41,352 bases of DNA from Anoxybacillus ayderensis (GTDB lineage: Bacteria > Bacillota > Bacilli > Bacillales > Anoxybacillaceae), in assembly GCF_000833605.1 (NCBI RefSeq), contig NZ_JXTG01000019.1:1-41352 (forward strand). The letters are read 5' to 3'. The notes beneath the pieces are model-generated. The model was not told the origin of the DNA and did no database searches. It saw only the letters and a program-made list of their open reading frames with translations. Position numbers and translations under genes: made by a program. Positions 32,629 to 39,696 of this stretch are shown here, piece by piece; position 1 is the first letter of the stretch, and the number at the start of each line of letters is the position of its first letter.

Positions 32629-33984
32629 TTGTATAGCATTAGTAAAGAAAAAGTTAGGAAGTATATGACGAAATCAGGAATTTCTACACAAAAAGAACTT
32701 GCGGAAAAGATGGGAATTAGTAAAAATCAATTATCTATGCTCCTTTCCCCTAATTTCAATCCTATCAAGTCAAATGCCTTAAAACTTTGCCATACACTTG
32801 GAGTAGAAATTGAAGATATCATTTATTCCGAGCAACTGGAGCTTGATTTAGGAGATATAGATACAAAAGCTGATGTTGAAACAGAAAATACCGTTAATGT
32901 TTTTCACTATGAAGGCTCTCATAGTGTAGAAGTGAGAGATATCGTTGCTGATAAACAGTACACAGCTGTTGAATTATTTGCAGGTGCTGGGGGGTTAGCC
33001 CTTGGGCTTGAAATGGCAGGTTTTCACTCCTTGGGGCTAGTAGAAATTGATAAATATGCTTGCCAAACATTAAGAAAAAATCGACCTCATTGGAACGTAA
33101 TCGAAAAAGATATTATTGAAGTGGCTGAGCATGGAATAAAAAACTTTATCAATAACTGTCCAAACGATATCGATCTATTATCTGGAGGGTATCCTTGCCA
33201 GGCTTTTAGCTATGCAGGGAAAAAACTAGGGCTAAATGATGCAAGAGGAACGCTATTTTACTATTACGCAAAAATTCTGCAAGAACTGCAACCAAAAATG
33301 TTTTTAGCCGAAAATGTAAAGGGGCTTGTCAACCACGACAACGGAAAAACATTAGCAACCATGCTCTCCGTTTTTGAAGAAATAGGCTACAACGTTCAAT
33401 GGAAAGTATTGAATGCTTTAGACTATGATGTAGCACAAAAAAGAGAACGAATATTCATTATAGGGATAAGAAAAGATTTAGTTGAAAAATATAGCGTTTC
33501 TTATCGTTTTCCTAAACCGTATGGATATACGCTGACATTAAGGGATGTCTTGCAAGATGTTCCTCCATCCGAGGGCGCTAAATACCCTGAAGAAAAGAGA
33601 AAAGTTCTTGAACTTGTTCCCCCTGGCGGTTATTGGAGAGATCTCCCAGAAGAAATCGCCAAACAGTACATGGGAAAAAGTTACTACTCAGGTGGCGGAA
33701 GAACCGGGATGGCGCGAAGATTGTCATGGGACGAACCATGCCTAACATTAACATGTTCTCCTGCCCAAAAACAAACGGAAAGATGCCATCCAGAAGAAAC
33801 AAGGCCTTTTACTGTCAGAGAATATGCAAGAATACAAAGTTTCCCTGACGATTGGATATTTGATTGCTCGATGAACAATGCTTATAAACAGATTGGTAAC
33901 GCTGTTCCCGTTCATATGGCTAAAGCTGTAGGTTTATCTATCGTAAAAGTTTTGAACGAAATTAACAAAAAGGGGAATGCCTAG
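32629..33984 (+). CDS. Type II DNA cytosine-5 methyltransferase with N-terminal HTH
   Basis: This 451-residue protein has an XRE-like HTH (about residues 15-60, TQKELAEKMGISKNQLSMLL) and then a full C5-methyltransferase domain. Motif I is ELFAGAGGLALGLEMAG, motif IV is GGYPCQAFSYAG with the catalytic Cys, motif VI is AENVKG, motif VIII is QKRERIFIIG, and motif X is NAYKQIGNAVP. It methylates the restriction site to protect host DNA and may repress its own gene through the HTH. The start is TTG at 32629 (GGGGGT upstream); ATG at 32668 is an alternative that would cut into the HTH region. It is convergent with the endonuclease. AT-rich codon use differs from neighbouring core genes, as expected for an acquired cassette. 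Confidence 0.93.
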   Translation: MYSISKEKVRKYMTKSGISTQKELAEKMGISKNQLSMLLSPNFNPIKSNALKLCHTLGVEIEDIIYSEQLELDLGDIDTKADVETENTVNVFHYEGSHSVEVRDIVADKQYTAVELFAGAGGLALGLEMAGFHSLGLVEIDKYACQTLRKNRPHWNVIEKDIIEVAEHGIKNFINNCPNDIDLLSGGYPCQAFSYAGKKLGLNDARGTLFYYYAKILQELQPKMFLAENVKGLVNHDNGKTLATMLSVFEEIGYNVQWKVLNALDYDVAQKRERIFIIGIRKDLVEKYSVSYRFPKPYGYTLTLRDVLQDVPPSEGAKYPEEKRKVLELVPPGGYWRDLPEEIAKQYMGKSYYSGGGRTGMARRLSWDEPCLTLTCSPAQKQTERCHPEETRPFTVREYARIQSFPDDWIFDCSMNNAYKQIGNAVPVHMAKAVGLSIVKVLNEINKKGNA

Positions 33985-33996
33985 GCATTCCCCTTT
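33969..33996. terminator. Palindromic bidirectional terminator inside the R-M pair
   Basis: AAAGGGGAATGCCT and AGGCATTCCCCTTT are immediate inverses (33969-33996, no spacer). The methyltransferase stop codon TAG is at its centre. It separates the convergent methyltransferase and endonuclease genes. Confidence 0.8.
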
Positions 33997-34007
33997 GCTT
34001 TATATTT

Positions 34008-34751
34008 CTAGCTATCGGCGTTCAACGTTTCCTCGATCTCTTTTGCGAGCTGTTCAATAATCTCTTCGATTAGCTTTGAAGAGTCAAATTCTGTTGCAAC
34101 TTCCCCTATCGCATCTGTTAATCTTTGATAAAAGTTTTCAATCCCCGTAATTCTGTACCAAAACTCTTGTCCAACAATGACAGGATATTCTTGATTAATT
34201 TTTTGATAATGACCGCTTAACTGATCAGGTGTACCATAAAGAACACCAACGACTAAATCAGTGAAGCCAATATGAAGATTATTCGTCCTCGCAAGCCTTT
34301 TAACACCTGCAAAATGATTCTTTATCGTTTCTACATCGTCTTTATTAATGGTGTTGGGTCCTGCTTTTACTTGACAATATTTTCTTCTTCCATCTACTTT
34401 ATCAATAAATTCAATGTCTATCCCTGCTGTAGTAGAAGCAAAGCTCCCCAGTACTTCACTACAAAATTTTTGGAGTTTATTCCCAAACGTTGTGTTAATA
34501 GATGTCCCCAATACTCTTGGATACACCAACGCCTTTGCAATGCTAACAGGATCGTCATTCCCTGTTAAAAATCTCGCTTTATACTTGTCTAAAAACGGGT
34601 TCAAATGGAACTCCTTTAATTTCTTCAACTTTTTTGTATTACGTATATGGCTAGAAGCGATTTCTTTCCTAAAAAATTCTTTCGCTCTTTCAATCATTTC
34701 GTTCGATTCTTCTTCACTCAATACATTTACATGTGACGTTTCTCCCGACAT
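34008..34751 (-). CDS. Type II restriction endonuclease, PmeII/EcoO109I-like
   Basis: This 247-residue endonuclease lies beside a C5-methyltransferase. It resembles PmeII-family enzymes: IRNTKKLKKLKEFHLNPFL near the N-terminus, then FLTGNDDPVSIAKALVYPRVLGTS. The probable PD-(D/E)xK core is AGIDIEFID with RRKYCQVKAGPNTINKDDVE, in which Gln replaces the Glu of ExK and Lys is kept. It then continues GQEFWYRITG. EcoO109I-related enzymes cut RGGNCCY or GGNCC-like sites; the site here is not determined. The start is ATG at 34751, 7 nt after AGGAGG; two upstream in-frame ATGs have no ribosome binding site. It should cleave DNA unprotected by the neighbouring methyltransferase. Confidence 0.87.
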   Translation of the reverse strand: MSGETSHVNVLSEEESNEMIERAKEFFRKEIASSHIRNTKKLKKLKEFHLNPFLDKYKARFLTGNDDPVSIAKALVYPRVLGTSINTTFGNKLQKFCSEVLGSFASTTAGIDIEFIDKVDGRRKYCQVKAGPNTINKDDVETIKNHFAGVKRLARTNNLHIGFTDLVVGVLYGTPDQLSGHYQKINQEYPVIVGQEFWYRITGIENFYQRLTDAIGEVATEFDSSKLIEEIIEQLAKEIEETLNADS

Positions 34752-34842
34752 TTCCATCCCTCCTACAAACACCCTCTACTTTTATATTAACATTTCTACC
34801 CTCCAAAATGTGTTAAAGTAGCATCAATTTATTTGAGTTTTT

Positions 34843-34869
34843 GGCGAACAGTGCCAGGCACTGTTCGCC
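34843..34869. repeat. Perfect 27-bp palindrome
   Basis: GGCGAACAGTGCC and GGCACTGTTCGCC flank a central A (34856). A 23-bp core identical to the one at 39114-39136 lies within it, and a degenerate copy is at 32527. It lies between the endonuclease promoter and the HxlR promoter. The GTGCC-GGCAC core recalls REP-type/IS-associated palindromes of Bacillaceae. Confidence 0.9.
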
Positions 34870-34922
34870 TTAATACTAGATGTTATAGGTGTAAATGAAA
34901 TGTTTTGTAAATACATGCATTG

Positions 34923-34982
34923 TTATCATATAGTGATAAAAAGTATACTATTGGTTTATAATAGAGAATGGAGGTGGAATAA
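34923..34982 (+). promoter_or_regulatory. HxlR gene promoter region with inverted repeats
   Basis: TTATCATATAGTGATAA (34923-34939) is a palindrome. AGTATACTATT (34942-34952) follows, and TATAAT lies at 34957-34962 within CTATTGGTTTATAATAG, a second imperfect palindrome. Autoregulation by the downstream HxlR protein is likely but inferred. AATGGAGGTGG provides the ribosome binding site. Confidence 0.5.
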
Positions 34983-35348
34983 ATGGGACATGTTTGTGGC
35001 AAAATGTATAACTGTGAAAAAGAATTGACACTTGCTGTTATTGGCGGTAAATGGAAAATGCTTATTTTATGGCATCTAGGAAAAGGTGGGACGAAGCGGT
35101 TTGGCGAACTGAAGGCTCTCATGCCGGGGATCACCCAACGAATGCTTGTTAACCAGCTGCGAGAACTGGAAGCAGACCTTATTGTTGAACGCAAAGTCTA
35201 TCCAGTAGTTCCTCCAAAAGTAGAATATTCACTGACTGAACATGGAAAAAGTCTAATGCCAATTCTCGATGCTATGTATGAGTGGGGTAAAAATTATATG
35301 GAGACGGTCGTGAAGGGCCAAGTAAAAATCAATGAGTCCACCAAATAA
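34983..35348 (+). CDS. HxlR family winged-helix regulator
   Basis: This 121-residue HxlR/DUF24 regulator begins [21 protein letters not shown], then [11 protein letters not shown]; the Cys before [13 protein letters not shown] is the redox-sensing cysteine position in YodB, CatR and HypR. Recognition helix is [17 protein letters not shown] and the wing is [18 protein letters not shown]. Such dimers respond to quinones, aldehydes or disulfide stress and usually control adjacent reductases or peroxidases. It lies upstream of the nitrilase-GNAT-GNAT and PfpI genes, whose promoters share an AGTAYACT motif with its own. A redox role for this copy is inferred from the cysteines. Confidence 0.9.
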   Translation: MGHVCGKMYNCEKELTLAVIGGKWKMLILWHLGKGGTKRFGELKALMPGITQRMLVNQLRELEADLIVERKVYPVVPPKVEYSLTEHGKSLMPILDAMYEWGKNYMETVVKGQVKINESTK

Positions 35349-35658
35349 AAAACGCTCTCTCCTTTGCTCGAAAACGGCCTTCTCATCTTCCTTTATTTCA
35401 ATATCGTTATGTTTGCAGAAAGAATGTGTGTTTATTGGAGCGCTAAATCTTATAGAGGCATACAGTCATCAAAAAACGGGCAGAATCTTTATAAATGGTC
35501 TGCTGCCCGTTTTTTACGTATATACATTGATGACTCTCCTCGCTTAATTCTTTATATTCCCTTTCAGTATACTTTTTTACACTATGTTACATGAAAGTGT
35601 GTACTTGTTAAAGCGAATGATATGCTTAATAATATCAAATATCATGGTTATTAATAAC
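35349..35658. other. Intergenic region after HxlR gene
   Basis: About 310 bp without a recognised gene. It contains a strong terminator (35471-35515), then AT-rich DNA with CAGTATACTTTT at 35565-35576 and possible promoter hexamers for the gene cluster to the right. No protein similarity was seen in any frame. Confidence 0.5.
35471..35515 (+). terminator. HxlR gene terminator
   Basis: AAAAAACGGGCAG (35471-35483) is an exact inverse of CTGCCCGTTTTTT (35503-35515). A 13-bp stem with terminal T-run, usable in both directions. Confidence 0.85.
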
Positions 35659-35925
35659 GTCAACTACCCCCACTTAGCTAACGCTTGAAGCGGGGGCTTG
35701 CAACTCCCCAGAAGTGCGAACGGACTTCGTCCTCCTTCCTTGACTTGGGGTTACATCAGGGGCAGGTTGACGACTACCCAACGACATAGGTCATGCCTAT
35801 ATCGCTACCGAGTGGCTCGGCATGTCTGTAGGCAGTACTTGACTTCCACGCACAACAGACGGATGTACGCTCGATGTTTTACGGTTGCAACGTTTCCTGC
35901 AACCAACTCCCTACATCGAGTAACG
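35659..35925 (-). ncRNA. Candidate omega-RNA scaffold of the IS605 relic
   Basis: On the minus strand the inner part of the element carries stacked stems: CTCGATGT/ACATCGAG (35870-35877, 35913-35920) enclosing GGTTGCA/TGCAACC (35883-35889, 35898-35904), then CCGAG/CTCGG (about 35809-35821), GGAC/GTCC near 35728-35738, and the right-end hairpin. This succession ending at the right end is the layout of omega-RNAs that guide TnpB; the bases just beyond (minus strand, GTTATTAATAACC) would be the guide. No TnpB is encoded here. The identification is by layout and needs covariance support. Confidence 0.5.
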
Positions 35926-36050
35926 GGGATTGGAGTGCCTTGATTCAACGGTTTTCTCCACATTCTTATTCTATCATATACAAAAGAAAGGAGGAAGGGC
36001 GATTCCTCCCCGACTTTCGCTCTCGCTTAGAAGTCGGGGTCTCCTCGCCA
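35659..36050 (-). mobile_element. IS200/IS605-type element lacking tnpA and tnpB
   Basis: Both ends of an IS605-like element are visible in minus orientation. The left-end hairpin has arms CCCCGACTT/AAGTCGGGG (36008-36016, 36031-36039) extended by GGCGA/TCGCC. The right-end hairpin CCCCC-CTT/GAAG-GGGGG (35667-35696) is followed by TAGTTGAC, as at IS1341-type right ends. Only about 390 bp lie between, with no transposase or TnpB reading frame. The inner part folds like the non-coding 3' region of tnpB elements. It sits between the putative promoter and the nitrilase gene, its left end 4 bp from the nitrilase ATG. Confidence 0.7.
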
Positions 36051-36053
36051 AAG

Positions 36054-36914
36054 ATGATGAAACTAAGAGTTTCAGCCGTTCAATACCATCTCCATACGAT
36101 AAATTCTTTTGAAGAATTTGCTAATCAAGTGGATCATTATATTAAAACAGCTCAAGAATTTGATGCAGATTTTGTTTTATTCCCAGAATTTTTTACTACT
36201 CAGCTCATGTCCATTGGCAATGAACAAGGACAGCCTTTGACGATTCAAGAGCTTCCTGATTTTACTGAACAATATCGATCTTTATTTATAGATTTAGCCA
36301 AGAAAACAAAGATGCATATTATTGGAGGAACACATGTCATCCGTAAAGGTGACCGATTATACAATGTAGCTCATTTGTTCTATCCAGATGGAAGAGTCGC
36401 AGAACAGGCAAAGCTCCACATTACTCCTACGGAAGTAAAGGAATGGAACATGTCGCCTGGCGATGGTCTACAAGTGTTTGAGACTGAAAAAGGAACGATT
36501 GCCATGTTGACGTGCTATGACATTGAGTTTCCAGAAATTGTTCGCATGGCTAAAGCGAGAGGTGCTGATGTTATTTTCTGTCCTTCTTGCACGGATGATC
36601 GTCACGGATTCCATCGTGTCCGTTACACAAGCCATGCAAGAGCCATCGAAAATCAAGTCTATGTTGTCACGACTGGTACAGTAGGTTCCCTTCCGACGGT
36701 TGACTTTATGCGGGCGAATTTTGGGCAAGCAGCGGTGATTACACCGAACGATATTCCATTCCCTCCGCGCGGCATCTTAGTCGAAGGGGAAATCAATCAT
36801 GATATGATTGTAACCGCTGATCTCGATTTAGAACTGTTATATCAAGTTCGCGAAAGCGGTTCCGTCACTACATGGCGCGATCGTCGCACCGATCTCTATC
36901 CGGACTGGAAATAA
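36054..36914 (+). CDS. Carbon-nitrogen hydrolase (nitrilase family), YhcX C-terminal half-like
   Basis: This 286-residue nitrilase-superfamily amidase has the catalytic triad in order: Glu in LFPEFFTTQL, Lys in EQAKLHITPTE, Cys in MLTCYDIEFPE. VRYTSHARAIENQVYVV and TWRDRRTDLY near the C-terminus match the second half of B. subtilis YhcX (GNAT plus nitrilase in one chain). Here the nitrilase stands alone and its GNAT half is the next gene. The start is ATG at 36054 or 36057; there is no good ribosome binding site, because the IS605 relic ends 4 bp upstream. An open frame continues into the relic but that part is not family-like. Substrate unknown. Confidence 0.88.
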   Translation: MMKLRVSAVQYHLHTINSFEEFANQVDHYIKTAQEFDADFVLFPEFFTTQLMSIGNEQGQPLTIQELPDFTEQYRSLFIDLAKKTKMHIIGGTHVIRKGDRLYNVAHLFYPDGRVAEQAKLHITPTEVKEWNMSPGDGLQVFETEKGTIAMLTCYDIEFPEIVRMAKARGADVIFCPSCTDDRHGFHRVRYTSHARAIENQVYVVTTGTVGSLPTVDFMRANFGQAAVITPNDIPFPPRGILVEGEINHDMIVTADLDLELLYQVRESGSVTTWRDRRTDLYPDWK

Positions 36915-36947
36915 GGTAAGACTAACGCTCTTAAAGGAGGGAGAAAA

Positions 36948-37634
36948 ATGTATCGAAAAGAATTTTACGTCTTTGACCAAGATCGGCCTGTTCCTGCGGT
37001 CATTCGAAATTATGAAGAAAAGGACTTTCCCGGCTTAATCCGCATCCAGCAAGAAAGTTTCCCACCGCCATTCCCATCTGAATTATGGTGGAACACGGAA
37101 CAGCTGAAAAACCATGTTACTCTCTTTCCAGAAGGAGCCTTATGTGTAGAGGTCGATGGCGAAATTGCTGGATCGATGACAGGATTGATTGTTGACTTTG
37201 ATCCGAATCATCCGGATCATACATGGGAAGAAATTACCGATAATGGATATATTCGCAACCATAATCCAAATGGAAATACGCTCTATGTAGTCGATATTGG
37301 CGTGCGTCCTGCTTATCGCAAATTAGGATTAGGAAAATGGCTAATGTTATCCATGTATGAAGTCGTCGTTCAATTGGGATTAGAACGTCTGTTAGGCGGA
37401 GGAAGAATGCCCGGCTATCATAAAAAAGCTGATGAGATGACGGCAGAACAATACCTCGAAGCAGTCGTCAAAGGAGAATTAAAGGACCCTGTTATTACTT
37501 TCCTGCTTCGCTGTGGCCGTACCCCTGTTCAAGTGGTTGCTAACTATTTAGAGGATGAAGAGTCTTGTAACTACGCGGCGTTGATGGAATGGAAAAATCC
37601 TTTTTATACAACAAAATCTGAACAAGGAGAATGA
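36948..37634 (+). CDS. GNAT acetyltransferase, YhcX N-terminal half-like
   Basis: This 228-residue acetyltransferase is similar to the N-terminal GNAT part of B. subtilis YhcX. It has FPEGALCVEVDGEIAGSMTGL, then TWEEITDNGYIRNHNPNGNTLY, strand beta4 VVDIGVRPAYR and the acetyl-CoA loop RKLGLGKWL. GGGRMPGYHKKADEM and LMEWKNPF are shared family segments. It follows the nitrilase by 33 bp with GGAGGGAG as ribosome binding site, and overlaps the next GNAT by ATGA, so the three genes form an operon. In YhcX the order is GNAT then nitrilase; here it is reversed and split. The acceptor substrate is unknown. Confidence 0.87.
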   Translation: MYRKEFYVFDQDRPVPAVIRNYEEKDFPGLIRIQQESFPPPFPSELWWNTEQLKNHVTLFPEGALCVEVDGEIAGSMTGLIVDFDPNHPDHTWEEITDNGYIRNHNPNGNTLYVVDIGVRPAYRKLGLGKWLMLSMYEVVVQLGLERLLGGGRMPGYHKKADEMTAEQYLEAVVKGELKDPVITFLLRCGRTPVQVVANYLEDEESCNYAALMEWKNPFYTTKSEQGE

Positions 37635-38311
37635 TGAACATGGAATATCGGAGAATTACGAGTATTGAAGACCCTTTGTTTAAAAAAATGCACGAATTGA
37701 TGCAAGAGGTATTTCCTCCTGAAGAAGTATTAGCATTCGATCTTTGGAAAGAGCCTCTAGAGGATCCGGGAATTCGTGTGTGTGTTGCTGTTCATGAAGG
37801 GAATGTCGTAGGTGCGACAGAGTACCGCTATTATGAAGATTTAAATGTCGCAATGACAGACTTCACGATCATTGGCCAAGCAGGACTTGGTATCGGGCGA
37901 TTTTTAGCACAAAAAAGATTAGAGGATTTGAACGCTTGGGCCGCAGCAAGCGGAAAACAGTTATTTGGCATGTTTGCGGAAATTTATGATCCTTATCGCG
38001 TAGAACATTATGAATTTGGCGGAATTAAGCCGATGGATCCATATGTCCGCCGTGAAGTATTGTCTCATCTTGGTTATAAGCGTCTTGATTTCCCTTATGT
38101 TCATCCGTCTTGGAACAACGATGGAGAGGCTGTAACTGGACTCGACCTTTGTTTCCTTCCGATGGATGATAACGTAAATGAACTTCCAGCGGAGCTTGTT
38201 GTGAAGTTTTTGAAACGATATTATTCTGTCTTATCAAACAAGCCAAAGGCTTGGTATGAAATGGTTGAAAATCTTGAAACAAAAAATACGGTACCTCTTT
38301 TAAGCATTTAA
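37631..38311 (+). CDS. Second GNAT-like acetyltransferase
   Basis: This 226-residue protein is GNAT-like. The N-terminal part has FKKMHELMQEVFPPEEVLAF, followed by VCVAVHEGNVVGATEYRYY and the acetyl-CoA loop IIGQAGLGIGRFLAQKRLEDL. The C-terminal part is long and contains YEFGGIKPMDPYVRREVL and HPSWNNDGEAVTGLDLCFLP, unusual for generic GNATs. I do not recognise a named orthologue. ATGA overlap with the preceding stop shows translational coupling; ATG at 37640 is an alternative start. Its consistent pairing with the YhcX-like enzymes suggests one pathway, possibly modifying and cleaving an amide; this is inference. Confidence 0.78.
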   Translation: MMNMEYRRITSIEDPLFKKMHELMQEVFPPEEVLAFDLWKEPLEDPGIRVCVAVHEGNVVGATEYRYYEDLNVAMTDFTIIGQAGLGIGRFLAQKRLEDLNAWAAASGKQLFGMFAEIYDPYRVEHYEFGGIKPMDPYVRREVLSHLGYKRLDFPYVHPSWNNDGEAVTGLDLCFLPMDDNVNELPAELVVKFLKRYYSVLSNKPKAWYEMVENLETKNTVPLLSI

Positions 38312-38389
38312 TGTACTGACGTCGTATTCATTTAACTTCAAAAGTCCAAATTCAAAAAACTAAAAATCCTTGATCAATTCAAATAGTAA

Positions 38390-38438
38390 CAGTACACTTT
38401 GTTTATAGAAAGTACCGTGTTAAAATTCTTTCTATAAA
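38390..38438 (+). promoter_or_regulatory. pfpI promoter and inverted-repeat operator
   Basis: TTTATAGAAAG (38402-38412) and CTTTCTATAAA (38428-38438) are perfect 11-bp inverses 15 bp apart. A promoter-like pair lies across them: TTGTTT at 38399-38404 and TAAAAT at 38421-38426, spacer 16 bp. CAGTACACTTTG (38390-38401) precedes them and resembles motifs at the HxlR and nitrilase promoters. Confidence 0.55.
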
Positions 38439-38468
38439 TATATCATCGTAATGAAGGAGGTTGTTCAT

Positions 38469-39020
38469 ATGAGCAAAAAAGTGTTAATTGTTACAGGAGA
38501 TGCGGTGGAAGCTTTGGAGATTTATTATCCGTATTACCGTTTGTTAGAGGAAGGTTTTGATGTTACAATCGCTGCTCCGAAGAAAAAGAAACTGCATACA
38601 GTTGTCCACGATTTCGCTGATTGGGATACTTTTGTAGAAAAGCCAGGCTATCTCATTGATGCACATGCATCGTTTGCAGAAATCGATCCAACACAGTACG
38701 ATGCGCTCATTATTCCGGGAGGACGTGCGCCAGAATACATCCGCCTCGATGAAAACTTGCCAAAAATCGTACGCCATTTCTTTGAAGCGAACAAACCAGT
38801 TGCGGCGATTTGCCATGCTTCACTTGTATTAGAAACCCTTCCTGATATTATGAAAGGGCGCAGCATGACCGCATACATTGCCTGCAAGCCAGGTGTAGAA
38901 GCAATTGGTGCCAACTATGTATCTGAGCCAACTCATGTTGATAACAATTTCGTATCCGCTCATGCATGGCCAGATTTACCAGCATTCATGCGCGAATTTA
39001 TTAAGTTATTAAACAAGTAA
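38469..39020 (+). CDS. DJ-1/PfpI family protein
   Basis: This 183-residue class I glutamine-amidotransferase-like protein has the nucleophile-elbow motif AAICHASLVLE (Cys near 111), LIIPGGRAPEYIR upstream, and an early glutamate (DAVEALEIYYPY, near residue 17) that activates the cysteine. Family members act as protein/nucleotide deglycases, glyoxalases or proteases; no choice can be made here. The start is ATG at 38469, 8 nt after AAGGAGG; an ATG at 38451 is upstream of this ribosome binding site. It has its own promoter with a striking inverted repeat and a terminator, so it is a single-gene unit in the HxlR cassette. Confidence 0.92.
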   Translation: MSKKVLIVTGDAVEALEIYYPYYRLLEEGFDVTIAAPKKKKLHTVVHDFADWDTFVEKPGYLIDAHASFAEIDPTQYDALIIPGGRAPEYIRLDENLPKIVRHFFEANKPVAAICHASLVLETLPDIMKGRSMTAYIACKPGVEAIGANYVSEPTHVDNNFVSAHAWPDLPAFMREFIKLLNK

Positions 39021-39032
39021 AATCGTTTGTTA

Positions 39033-39060
39033 AGGCGTTCTCCTATGGGGACGCCTTTTT
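39033..39060 (+). terminator. pfpI terminator
   Basis: AGGCGT (39033-39038) pairs with ACGCCT (39051-39056), with inner CTCC/GGGG pairing possible, followed by TTTTTG. Twelve bases after the stop codon. Confidence 0.85.
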
Positions 39061-39113
39061 GATTTAAACGACATGTTGCACTGATTGTTGATGATCTAGA
39101 CACAAAATATTAT

Positions 39114-39136
39114 CGAACAGTGCCAGGCACTGTTCG
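39114..39136. repeat. Perfect 23-bp palindrome, second full copy
   Basis: CGAACAGTGCC and GGCACTGTTCG flank a central A at 39125. The 23-bp core is identical to the palindrome at 34843-34869. It lies between the pfpI terminator and the terminator of the DUF5071 gene, forming the right boundary of the HxlR-nitrilase-PfpI cassette. Confidence 0.9.
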
Positions 39137-39140
39137 CCAA

Positions 39141-39176
39141 TAAAACACCCCCAGCTGCATTTTACGCAGTTGGGGG
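39141..39176 (-). terminator. Terminator of the DUF5071 gene
   Basis: On the minus strand CCCCCAACTGC (39176-39166) and GCAGCTGGGGG (39158-39148) form an 11-bp stem with one G-U pair, followed by TGTTTTA. It serves the minus-strand immunity-like gene. Confidence 0.8.
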
Positions 39177-39230
39177 ATTCTATACAATATTATTTCATAA
39201 AAGACAAGTGCCCGCTCCTAATTTCTTGGT

Positions 39231-39680
39231 TTACCAATCCGATAATTTTAATAACTTATATACTTCCTTATCATGAAAGTCTGATTCAGAAATTTGTAAT
39301 ATATCTATAAGTCTCTGAATTCCCCCTATCCACATGCGATCGTCATCCTCAGCTGCTTTTATTAGCGAAGCCTCTATATGTGGAACTATCACACTTTTAT
39401 CTATACTCTTCAATATCTCTATCGCTGTAGGGACACCAGGCCAATTCATATCTTGCATTAACTCTATTAAGCAGGGTATCGCCAGCCTATTTCGTGGGTA
39501 TCCAATTTTATTTAAAACTTTAACCGCATTCTCCCAACAATGCTTCTCGGTATCTTGTATTAACAAAGGAGTGTATTCATCATCAATTGTTGTTAACTCC
39601 CTTATTGCAGATAGTTGAACTTCTTGGGGCATATTCCAACTCAAGTTTTTCATCAATCTTTTAACTTCACTAAGTTCCAT
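39231..39680 (-). CDS. DUF5071 protein, probable immunity protein
   Basis: This 149-residue soluble all-helical protein begins MELSEVKRLMKNLSWNMPQE and continues VQLSAIRELTTIDDEYTPLL. CWENAVKVLNKIGYPRNR and IPCLIELMQDMNWPGVPTA are DUF5071-like HEAT-type repeats. DUF5071 proteins frequently lie directly downstream of polymorphic toxin C-termini and are taken as their immunity proteins. Here it follows the toxin-like remnant by 16 bp, with TAGTAGGAG as ribosome binding site, exactly that arrangement. The protected activity is not known. It is AT-rich relative to the neighbouring transposase. Confidence 0.75.
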   Translation of the reverse strand: MELSEVKRLMKNLSWNMPQEVQLSAIRELTTIDDEYTPLLIQDTEKHCWENAVKVLNKIGYPRNRLAIPCLIELMQDMNWPGVPTAIEILKSIDKSVIVPHIEASLIKAAEDDDRMWIGGIQRLIDILQISESDFHDKEVYKLLKLSDW

Positions 39681-39696
39681 TAAAATTCATCTCCTA

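Noticed and set aside
35349-35600. A membrane-protein gene after the HxlR regulator
   Set aside because: Frames of 70-76 codons exist but overlap a strong terminator, have no ribosome binding site and no recognisable family segment.
35874-36053. An N-terminal extension of the nitrilase reaching into the IS605 relic
   Set aside because: The extension is in frame but reads through the element's left-end hairpin and has no similarity to the family; YhcX-like homology begins right at about 36060.
32527-39136. A CRISPR array suggested by the repeated palindrome
   Set aside because: Only three copies, kilobases apart and perfectly palindromic, with genes between them; no spacers.
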